Origin: Peptostreptococcaceae bacterium
GTDB taxonomy: Bacteria > Bacillota > Clostridia > Peptostreptococcales > Peptostreptococcaceae
Assembly (NCBI GenBank): GCA_029983575.1
Contig: JASBZE010000022.1
Span: forward strand, 1-21,450
Length of the DNA: 21,450 nucleotides
Direction: 5' to 3'
The notes beneath the pieces are model-generated. The model was given only the letters and a program-made list of their open reading frames with translations. It made no database searches and was not told the origin of the DNA. Position numbers and translations under genes: made by a program. Of this stretch, positions 15,624 through 21,450 are shown one piece after another; within the stretch, counting starts at the first letter, position 1; each line of letters opens with the position of its first letter.

Positions 15624-16220
15624 ATGAATGCTAGAAGGCTGGCTTTTATTCTCATTAACTTGGCTATAATAGGCAAGGCAAGTGGAACTGGGAGTAAAAA
15701 GCATGAATCTAATCAGTTAAAACTGCCTAACTTCATCAACGTTTGTGAAGTAAAAAGCTCTATCGCAGGAAGGATTAGACTAAAGTTTCCCGTACTTAAG
15801 AATAACGAAATTCTTTGCAGGGAGCTAATGAATCAACTTGAGCAGATAGATGTTATCAAGTCCGTTAAAATCAATAGCGTGACTGGCTCAATAACCATGG
15901 AGTACGATCCTAAAAAATGCGACGCTTACACCCTTCAGGGAGCGGTTATCAAACTTCTAAACTTAGACGATGCTGTATTAGGTAAGCAAACTTCAAAGGT
16001 ACAGTCATATGTAAAGGATGTGTCAAGTGCAGTAAACGGATATGTTTACGGTGCGACTAATGGATATTTCGATTTAAAGACAGTAATTGCTTCTATTATG
16101 CTAATAGTGGGTCTATATGGACTTCCAAAGGCAAATAGGACTTTAATTTCTGAGGGAGGACTTAATCCTGGAGTGGCAACGCTGCTGTGGTGGGGGTCTA
16201 CTATGCTCCTCACACTTTAG
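15624..16220 (+). CDS. Membrane-associated HMA-like domain protein
   Basis: A 198-residue protein. It starts with a short hydrophobic stretch (RRLAFILINLAIIG, 4-17), then an HMA-like beta-alpha-beta-beta-alpha-beta module (about 40-115). That module contains AGRIRLKFP, a region ending VIKSVKINSVTGSITMEYDP, and AYTLQGAVIKLL. There is no CxxC copper or zinc motif. The C-terminal third has hydrophobic segments (TVIASIMLIVGLYGL and VATLLWWGSTMLLTL) that probably insert in the membrane. The ATG at 15624 has AAAGGAG at 15611-15617; an open frame extends further upstream but without a good site. It is the first gene of a five-gene cluster with a P-type ATPase, so a chaperone, sensor or accessory subunit role is inferred. 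No catalytic residues are visible. Confidence 0.75.
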   Translation: MNARRLAFILINLAIIGKASGTGSKKHESNQLKLPNFINVCEVKSSIAGRIRLKFPVLKNNEILCRELMNQLEQIDVIKSVKINSVTGSITMEYDPKKCDAYTLQGAVIKLLNLDDAVLGKQTSKVQSYVKDVSSAVNGYVYGATNGYFDLKTVIASIMLIVGLYGLPKANRTLISEGGLNPGVATLLWWGSTMLLTL

Positions 16221-16232
16221 ATTGGAGGTTTA

Positions 16233-16613
16233 ATGATAAATATAAAAAATACGGTAATTAGAACATTTTTTAAGATAGATATATTGTCGAATACCCCGGG
16301 TAGACTGAGAATAAAAGTAGTTCACTTTAAGAAGATTCCCAAGGATTCAAATATATTTATAAGAGAGGCATTAGAACACGCGAGAAAGGTTAGGGGAGTA
16401 AAAGAGGTCAGTTTTAATCAGATGATTGGTACGGCCGTAATTCATTACGACCCTTCAGTTATAAAAAGCGATGAGATAATTTCAAAAATCGATGATTTGC
16501 GTGAGATAATAATAGAAAACATTAAAGAGATTACAGAGGTTGGGGAAAAGGACAATGCTTTGGCTATAAGCAAGGTCAATGCCCTGTTTGAACGAGGAGG
16601 GATTTATGAATAA
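16233..16613 (+). CDS. Soluble HMA-like domain protein
   Basis: A 126-residue protein that is mostly a single HMA-like module (about 15-90). Its signature is TPGRLRIKV, followed by a helix and VRGVKEVSFNQMIGTAVIHYDP and then DEIISKIDDL. It lacks a CxxC motif and has no cysteine in the loop where copper chaperones bind metal. There is no membrane segment. The GGAGG site (16224-16228) is only 4 bases from the ATG. Its end overlaps the ATPase start by 8 bases in ATGAATAA, which suggests translational coupling. It may pair with the ATPase or with the other HMA-like proteins; this is inferred from context and the shared GRxRxK signature. Confidence 0.75.
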   Translation: MINIKNTVIRTFFKIDILSNTPGRLRIKVVHFKKIPKDSNIFIREALEHARKVRGVKEVSFNQMIGTAVIHYDPSVIKSDEIISKIDDLREIIIENIKEITEVGEKDNALAISKVNALFERGGIYE

Positions 16614-18825
16614 TTTACAACCATTCGTGAATTTTAAAGGCTCTCTAGTTTTTACAAAAGGCAATAGGACAAGGATAAAGTACAGAGGGCTTGCACTTAT
16701 TAAGGATAGCTTTGAGGATATAATTGAGGAGCTAAAGAGGATATACTACATTGAAAAAATAGAGATGAACTCTCTCACAGAAAATATTTTGCTAATACAC
16801 GAGTTCGGCATAGATTTAGACGAGCTTTTAGCTGCTGTAGACAATGTATTTTCAGGTTATTCTCTAGAGGCGTACAAGAAGTATCTCGAGATTAAATCAA
16901 AACAAGAGAAGGCAATGGAATCAGAGGGGGAACTGTCAAGTAGGATACTTACTGGTAGATTGGTAGTTTCAACTGGTATGATTCTATACTCTACTATTAG
17001 AAACAAGTTAAGGCAAAATCCACTGATTATGACTGAGAGCGCTGAGATGTCTATGGTGTCTAAGTTTACTACCGCTCCAGCAATTGTGAGTTTATTTTTA
17101 ACTGCACCATTAGTTAAGTCAGCTCTTAAGGGAATTGTAGAAGAGAAAAGACCTAATGCGGATTTCTTGACAGTGAGTTCTATAATAGCATCGATTATGT
17201 TAGGAAACAGCATATCAGCCTTGACTATAATCGCCCTATCAGATGTGGCTGAGCTTATGACAGCTTATACGATGGAAAAGACCAGAAAATCAATAAAGGA
17301 ACTTCTAAGTATAGACCAAGAATATGTATGGAAGATGGATGAGCTTGGAAATCCTGTAAAGACAAAAATCGAAGCCATTTCTAAAGACGACGATATAATG
17401 ATACAAATAGGCGAAAAGATTTCAGTCGATGGTGAGGTAGTTTCAGGAGAAGCCATAATAGATCAAAGCTCTATCACAGGTGAATACATGCCAGTAGTAA
17501 AGAAAACTGGGGACAAGATTTTTGCCGGTGGTATCATAAAAAATGGTTCTGTGGTTGTTAAGGCTGAAAAGGTAGGAGATGAAACGGTAATTTCTAGGAT
17601 AATCGATTTAGTCGAAAATTCTGCTGCGGTAAAAGCACCTATACAGGCTTACGCAGATAAGTTTTCAAACTACCTAGTAACACTTAACTTCCTTTTGAGC
17701 GGTATGGTTTACCTGACTACGAAAAATACTACAAAGGCGCTAAACATGATGGTAATAGACTATTCATGCGGTATCAAACTATCAACTGCAACTGCCTTTT
17801 CAGCTGCTATCAACTCAGCTGTTAAGAAAGGTATACTGATAAAGGGCGGCGCATTTATAGAGCAGATGTCCTCTATAGATACTATAGTGTTTGACAAGAC
17901 GGGAACTATCACAGAAGGAAGACCTAGGGTCGTTGAAGTGGTGATAAACGACAAGAATATGACAGAGCACGAGGTAATATCACTCGCTTGTGCTGCAGAA
18001 GAAACCTCATCTCATCCACTTGCATCATCTGTACTTGAGTATGGAAAACTCCTAGGAGTTGAAATTCCTGAACATGATGAGATAGTGACAGTAGTTGCTA
18101 GGGGAACTCATACAACTGTAACTGACAAGGGAGTAGTTAGAGTCGGTAACCTAGCTTTTATGAGGGAAAATTCAATTACAGTTCCTAAGAGGATAAGCGA
18201 TAAGGCCAAGGGTTACTCTCCAATTTACGTAGCCTTGGATAAGAAGTTCCTGGGACTTATATGTACCTTAGATAAGACTAGGAGAAATTTCAAGCGTACT
18301 GTAAATATGCTAAGGGGTAACGGAATAAACGAGGTCGTTATGCTTACAGGGGATACTGAAGATCAAGCTAAGCAAGTTGCCAGATATATTTACGCCGATA
18401 CGTATAAGGCTGAGCTTCTTCCTGAGGAGAAGGCCGATCACATACTCAAGCTTAAATCAGAGGGTACAAATGTGATAATGGTCGGCGATGGCATAAATGA
18501 CGCACCAGCTCTATCCTATGCAAATGTGGGTATATCACTTGGTTCTAAGTCTACTGACATAGCGATGGAAACTTCAGATATAGTGATCAACTCAGATGAG
18601 CCTATGATGATTCCTAGGGTATTAAAGATGAGTAACCACACCATGGATATAGTGAAGCAAAACTTCGCCTTGGTAATTAGTATAAATACTGTCGGCCTAA
18701 TACTTGGAGCCGCCACTAATCTGTCTGTATTCTGGTCAGCTGTACTTCATAATATGAGTACGATTTTTGTGGTTGGTAACTCAGTAAGGCTGCTATTCTA
18801 CGATATGGGTGTTGCAAATGAATAG
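16606..18825 (+). CDS. P1B-like P-type ATPase, heavy-metal/cation translocating
   Basis: A 739-residue P-type ATPase. A degenerate HMA-like module (about 10-85, with RTRIKYRG) is followed by four membrane segments (about 118-225). Then come the actuator domain with TGE (291-293), two more segments, the phosphorylation site DKTGT (Asp430), the P1B-type His-Pro pair (His470-Pro471), GDGIND (627-632) and two final helices including HNMSTIFVVGNSVRL. This topology and the HP motif place it near P1B metal pumps. The sixth helix, however, reads DYSCGIKLS (385-393), with Cys388 but without the CPC or SPC proline motif. The ATG at 16606 follows GGAGGG at 16596-16601. The substrate cannot be assigned; Mn, Zn, Fe or another cation are possible. 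It overlaps its neighbours at both ends and is clearly co-translated. Confidence 0.9.
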   Translation: MNNLQPFVNFKGSLVFTKGNRTRIKYRGLALIKDSFEDIIEELKRIYYIEKIEMNSLTENILLIHEFGIDLDELLAAVDNVFSGYSLEAYKKYLEIKSKQEKAMESEGELSSRILTGRLVVSTGMILYSTIRNKLRQNPLIMTESAEMSMVSKFTTAPAIVSLFLTAPLVKSALKGIVEEKRPNADFLTVSSIIASIMLGNSISALTIIALSDVAELMTAYTMEKTRKSIKELLSIDQEYVWKMDELGNPVKTKIEAISKDDDIMIQIGEKISVDGEVVSGEAIIDQSSITGEYMPVVKKTGDKIFAGGIIKNGSVVVKAEKVGDETVISRIIDLVENSAAVKAPIQAYADKFSNYLVTLNFLLSGMVYLTTKNTTKALNMMVIDYSCGIKLSTATAFSAAINSAVKKGILIKGGAFIEQMSSIDTIVFDKTGTITEGRPRVVEVVINDKNMTEHEVISLACAAEETSSHPLASSVLEYGKLLGVEIPEHDEIVTVVARGTHTTVTDKGVVRVGNLAFMRENSITVPKRISDKAKGYSPIYVALDKKFLGLICTLDKTRRNFKRTVNMLRGNGINEVVMLTGDTEDQAKQVARYIYADTYKAELLPEEKADHILKLKSEGTNVIMVGDGINDAPALSYANVGISLGSKSTDIAMETSDIVINSDEPMMIPRVLKMSNHTMDIVKQNFALVISINTVGLILGAATNLSVFWSAVLHNMSTIFVVGNSVRLLFYDMGVANE

Positions 18826-19597
18826 ATATGATAATACAAACCTCACAGTAGTTCACTCTCTAGAGGGGAGAATAAGGCTCAAATTAGAGAGGCCACTTAG
18901 AAATCCCCATAGAATAATAAGGGAGATGGCTGCTAAGGAGGAAATAAAAAAGATAGAATACAATAGGGTAACTATGGGGGTTTTGATTGAATTTGACTCT
19001 AGCCTATCAGATTTTGAGGGCATAGTGTATAAATTCTGTGCAAAGTACGCTCAAGACCTCGGTACTAAGAGGTTAACCTTAAGTTATACGGTTTGCAAGA
19101 AATACTTTATGGGGTATTCGGCTTACCTTAGCCTTGCTTTTATAGCTGGGGATCTACTTATGAGCGCTATTTATCCGAGTGCTTCAGCTGTTTTAAACGG
19201 TACGAGGTCAATGGTGACTGGAGCTAGTATAGTTTCGTCAATTGACACATACAGAAAAATCCTAAGGTGGATTACTCTTGGAACAACTGTTGGAGCTATT
19301 ATCGAGCACGGTTACAAGGAGATTAACGACAGGGGAACATTTGACCCTGAGGTAATGTCTGTAATGTATCTAATAAACCAAGTTGGTAAGGAAAATAGAT
19401 TTGCTCCTGCCATAGCATGGGCTATAACATTCGGAAGGCACTTAGCCAATACCAAGAGTTCATTTGTAGAACTCGACATTGTTAAAAAAGGAAATGACAC
19501 GAAGGTGATTCCTAAAAACGTCGAAAAGGGATATTTAAACAAGTTTTTAAACAGATGTTTAGAGTCTTATCACAGAGTAGGTCAAAAGGTGATATAA
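18818..19597 (+). CDS. HMA-like membrane protein following the ATPase
   Basis: A 259-residue protein. Residues 5-85 form an HMA-like module with EGRIRLKLE, a region around IKKIEYNRVTMGVLIEFD and an end at KFCAKYAQDL, again without CxxC. Residues 94-165 contain hydrophobic stretches (FMGYSAYLSLAFIAGDLLMSAIY, then TGASIVSSI and ITLGTTVGAIIEHG), so it is probably a membrane protein. The C-terminal half is soluble-looking or weakly hydrophobic and unrecognised. It starts at ATG in an ATGAATAG overlap with the ATPase stop codon, so translation is coupled; an in-frame GTG at 18809 is less likely. It is probably an ATPase partner, by position and by the shared signature. Confidence 0.72.
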   Translation: MNRYDNTNLTVVHSLEGRIRLKLERPLRNPHRIIREMAAKEEIKKIEYNRVTMGVLIEFDSSLSDFEGIVYKFCAKYAQDLGTKRLTLSYTVCKKYFMGYSAYLSLAFIAGDLLMSAIYPSASAVLNGTRSMVTGASIVSSIDTYRKILRWITLGTTVGAIIEHGYKEINDRGTFDPEVMSVMYLINQVGKENRFAPAIAWAITFGRHLANTKSSFVELDIVKKGNDTKVIPKNVEKGYLNKFLNRCLESYHRVGQKVI

Positions 19598-19632
19598 TTA
19601 ATAAATAATAAACTAGGAGGAAAATTATTACG

Positions 19633-19902
19633 ATGAACAATTTAAACAATCAATTAGTAAAGGGTATAGCTATAGGTATAGGAATTGGCGTAGTTGGTTT
19701 TTACGCTTATAAGAAAAATGAAGACAAGGTAAATTCATTCCTAAAACAAAAGGGAATCGACGTTCCTACAGCTTCTGGAAAAGACCTATATTCAATGAGT
19801 TTAGAAGAATTGATGGAAACTAAGGAAACAATAGAGGATATAATAGCTGAAAAAGACCTTAGTGGAGTTACTATAGTTTCTTCTGAAGACGATGATAAGT
19901 AA
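19633..19902 (+). CDS. Small single-helix membrane protein with acidic tail
   Basis: An 89-residue protein with one glycine-rich membrane helix near the N-terminus (GIAIGIGIGVVGFYAYKK, about 11-28), a polar middle part, an amphipathic helix (SLEELMETKETIEDIIAEK) and a short acidic end, SEDDDK. AGGAGG (19615-19620) is 12 bases from the ATG, slightly far, but no better start exists. The layout resembles the PacL proteins that accompany some mycobacterial P-type ATPases and end in a metal-binding acidic or His tail, although I see no sequence homology and no histidines here. It is the last gene of the cluster. Its final codons and stop form a three-copy 15-base repeat. Confidence 0.7.
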   Translation: MNNLNNQLVKGIAIGIGIGVVGFYAYKKNEDKVNSFLKQKGIDVPTASGKDLYSMSLEELMETKETIEDIIAEKDLSGVTIVSSEDDDK

Positions 19903-19935
19903 GTTGAAGATAAGTAAGACGACGATAAGTAAGCT
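19891..19935 (+). repeat. Three-copy 15-bp tandem repeat spanning the stop codon
   Basis: Three units start at 19891, 19906 and 19921: GATGATAAGTAAGTT, GAAGATAAGTAAGAC and GACGATAAGTAAGCT. The invariant core is GATAAGTAAG. Since 15 bases is five codons, each unit keeps the frame of the preceding gene and each contributes an in-frame TAA after an (D/E)DK tripeptide. Confidence 0.9.
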
Positions 19936-19961
19936 TATAATTTAAACCAATAGTACAGTAA

Positions 19962-20003
19962 ACAGGGCGAAACCCAATCGATATCGATGGGGTTTCGCCC
20001 TGT
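19962..20003. terminator. Long-stem terminator between the cluster and the glycosyltransferase gene
   Basis: A perfect 14-bp stem pairs 19962-19975 with 19990-20003 (ACAGGGCGAAACCC with its complement). The apical region contains the palindrome ATCGATATCGAT (19977-19988), which lengthens the stem. A T-rich stretch follows on the plus strand. It lies 59 bases after the last cluster stop codon and 30 bases from the end of the convergent gene, so it may serve both. Confidence 0.88.
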
Positions 20004-20033
20004 ATTTCTTCTTATTTTTATTTGTAGCCGTTC

Positions 20034-21191
20034 TTATTTTATTTCGTCGCCGCCCAAAATTTTATATGAGAGTTCGGCTATTTTTTTTGCGCAGTCTGTC
20101 TTTTTTATCGTCCTTATATTTTCTCTCAAAAGTTCGACTCTCTCGGGATTATCCATAAGAACCTTTATTATAACGCTTAGGCTAAATTTTTTCGTTGCCC
20201 TAATAGCAGCCCCGCAGTTTGTAAAGAAGTCTAGGTTTTCTTCCTCTTGTCCAGGAATGAAATAAGGGATGACCATTGGGATTTCCTTAATTAGGGCTTC
20301 GGTAGTAGTAAGGCCTCCAGGCTTTGTGATCAAGATATCACATGAAGATAAGATATCATTCATATTATCTACAAACCCCAGGATTTTTACATTTTTATCC
20401 GTTATAACGTAGCCCATCTTATGTTCGAGCTTGTTTTTCAAAGTGGTGTTTCTTCCAGTAATTACGAGAACTTGGAAATCACGATCTATTGCAATCAATT
20501 CATCGAGGGACTCAGAGATATTTCCCGCTCCAAAACTACCTCCCATAAGGAGTATCGTGAACTTATTTGGATCTAGACCCAACTCACCCAGTACATCAGC
20601 TCTAGGACGGCTCTCAAGAAAAGATTTCTCTATAGGTATACCCAAGGTATGGATAGAGTCTTCGTTAATGCCCTCGTCGATTATAAGCTCCTTTACATAG
20701 GCGTCCCCGACCACGTAGTAGTCAACCTCACTTTGAATCCATGCAGAGTGTGCGGTATAGTCTGTAAAAACCGTCATTAGCTTAGGGAAATATCCATAAC
20801 TATCGAGCTTTAGGAGACTCATGGCTACCATGGGAAAAGAATGTGTACCGATAATTAAATCGGGCATCTCAGTTCGAATAAGCTTCCTGTATTTAATCGC
20901 CAAAAACTTTGTAAGCAAATTGTTCTTGTGCTCCTTTTTTGACATGGCCTTAGTATCTGATATATGATAAATTCTGCCATAAGTCGCAGGTGAATACTTG
21001 GCAGAAGTTTCGTAGCTTCCTGAAATTAGCTTATCCATAAAGGTATTTACGGATCTAAAGCTATCTATTATTTTAACGTCTAATTTTATTTTGTCATCAG
21101 AGATGCTTAAAAGTTCCTCTTCGATCGCCCTTGCAGCCCTGTTGTGCCCTCCGCCAGTCGAAGCAGTCATAATAAGAATCTTCTTTTTCAT
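20034..21191 (-). CDS. Glycolipid glycosyltransferase, MGDG synthase/UgtP family
   Basis: A 385-residue GT28-type glycosyltransferase. The N-terminal MGDG-synthase-like domain begins KILIMTASTGGGHNRAARA (Gly-rich loop around 12-16) and includes FTDYTAHSAWIQ and GIPIEKSF. The C-terminal GT-B domain has LLMGGSFGAGN, the nucleotide-sugar motif TKPGGLTTTEAL and GQEEENLDFF. UgtP-like members make mono- or diglucosyl-diacylglycerol at the inner face of the membrane, for glycolipids and lipoteichoic acid anchors; the sugar and number of additions cannot be read from the sequence. The ATG is preceded by GAGGTGAG on the minus strand. It converges on the metal-transport cluster and shows no operon partner within the window. 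Confidence 0.88.
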   Translation of the reverse strand: MKKKILIMTASTGGGHNRAARAIEEELLSISDDKIKLDVKIIDSFRSVNTFMDKLISGSYETSAKYSPATYGRIYHISDTKAMSKKEHKNNLLTKFLAIKYRKLIRTEMPDLIIGTHSFPMVAMSLLKLDSYGYFPKLMTVFTDYTAHSAWIQSEVDYYVVGDAYVKELIIDEGINEDSIHTLGIPIEKSFLESRPRADVLGELGLDPNKFTILLMGGSFGAGNISESLDELIAIDRDFQVLVITGRNTTLKNKLEHKMGYVITDKNVKILGFVDNMNDILSSCDILITKPGGLTTTEALIKEIPMVIPYFIPGQEEENLDFFTNCGAAIRATKKFSLSVIIKVLMDNPERVELLRENIRTIKKTDCAKKIAELSYKILGGDEIK

Positions 21192-21236
21192 AAACTCACC
21201 TCTCGTTGTAAAACAATTTTTTTATGTCCTACTTTT

Positions 21237-21242
21237 ATTATA
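21237..21242 (-). promoter_or_regulatory. -10 box for the glycosyltransferase gene
   Basis: A perfect TATAAT on the minus strand lies about 45 bases upstream of the start codon. The -35 region is not convincing. Confidence 0.45.
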
Positions 21243-21450
21243 ATTGAAATCGTGATAATATGATATAGTTAACAAAACTAAAATGTAGATAATGCGTCTA
21301 CATAATAAGAAAATAAATGTAATGACGACGAAAAACAGCTTGGATCAAGGGAATAAGAAAATTAAAAATCTAAATGTATACATAGAGAAAACAGCGTTCG
21401 ATTCAGTTGGATGAAAAAAACGAATAAAAATTTAAAAAAAGTTGTTAAAA
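21243..21450. other. Non-coding window end with one small hairpin
   Basis: No open frame with a ribosome-binding site is seen here. TGTAGA (21284-21289) and TCTACA (21297-21302) form a 6-bp hairpin with a 7-nt loop. The AT-rich sequence probably belongs to the upstream region of a gene beyond the window. Confidence 0.5.

Noticed and set aside
19885..19935. Alternative genetic code with TAA read as sense
   Set aside because: All other genes in the window end normally, several with TAA at the expected family length, so the repeated TAA codons are best read as stops.
19987..20265. A 92-codon plus-strand open frame at the end of the glycosyltransferase gene
   Set aside because: It begins inside the terminator hairpin and is antisense to conserved glycosyltransferase sequence.
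1..21450. CRISPR arrays, insertion sequences, prophage or tRNA genes
   Set aside because: No regularly spaced repeats, transposase or integrase frames, or tRNA cloverleaf sequences were seen on either strand.

Overview
The window is a chromosomal segment from a low-GC Gram-positive bacterium, most likely an anaerobic Firmicute of the Clostridia/Tissierellia type. This is inferred from AT-rich spacers, strong AGGAGG ribosome-binding sites, a T-box leader, Rho-independent terminators and a gene order that largely matches the Bacillus subtilis radA-yacL-ispD-ispF-gltX-cysS-mrnC-rlmB-yacP-sigH block. The species cannot be named from the sequence alone.

Layout. Bases 1-50 look like the 3' end of a 5S rRNA and its terminator, so an rRNA operon probably ends at the window edge. 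A structured leader and a divergent EF-G paralogue follow (266-2188). Next come radA, a YacL-type PIN-TRAM membrane protein, ispD and ispF (2323-6138), ending at a bidirectional terminator shared with a convergent metallo-beta-lactamase-fold hydrolase. An AT-rich spacer holds a small three-helix membrane protein with its own terminator (minus strand). A T-box leader then precedes proS (8363-9811). A six-gene run gltX-cysS-mrnC-rlmB-yacP-sigH (10049-15487) supplies charged tRNAs, rRNA maturation and modification enzymes, and an alternative sigma factor. Compared with the B. subtilis block, disA and cysE are missing, and rpmG-secE-nusG do not follow sigH.

The accessory part is 15624-19902, a five-gene, same-strand, partly overlapping cluster. 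Its core is a P1B-like P-type ATPase whose sixth membrane helix reads DYSCGIKLS where a CPC or SPC motif is expected. The ATPase is surrounded by three proteins that each carry an HMA-like ferredoxin-fold module with a shared GR(I/L)R(L/I)K signature and no CxxC metal site; the ATPase N-terminus has a fourth, more diverged copy. The cluster ends with a one-helix membrane protein with an acidic tail, whose final codons and stop codon are repeated in frame three times. I infer a cation-transport complex whose substrate is unknown. This is the most interesting part of the window.

A perfect-stem terminator separates the cluster from a convergent MGDG/UgtP-type glycolipid glycosyltransferase (20034-21191, minus). 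The last 259 bases contain no gene that I can support.
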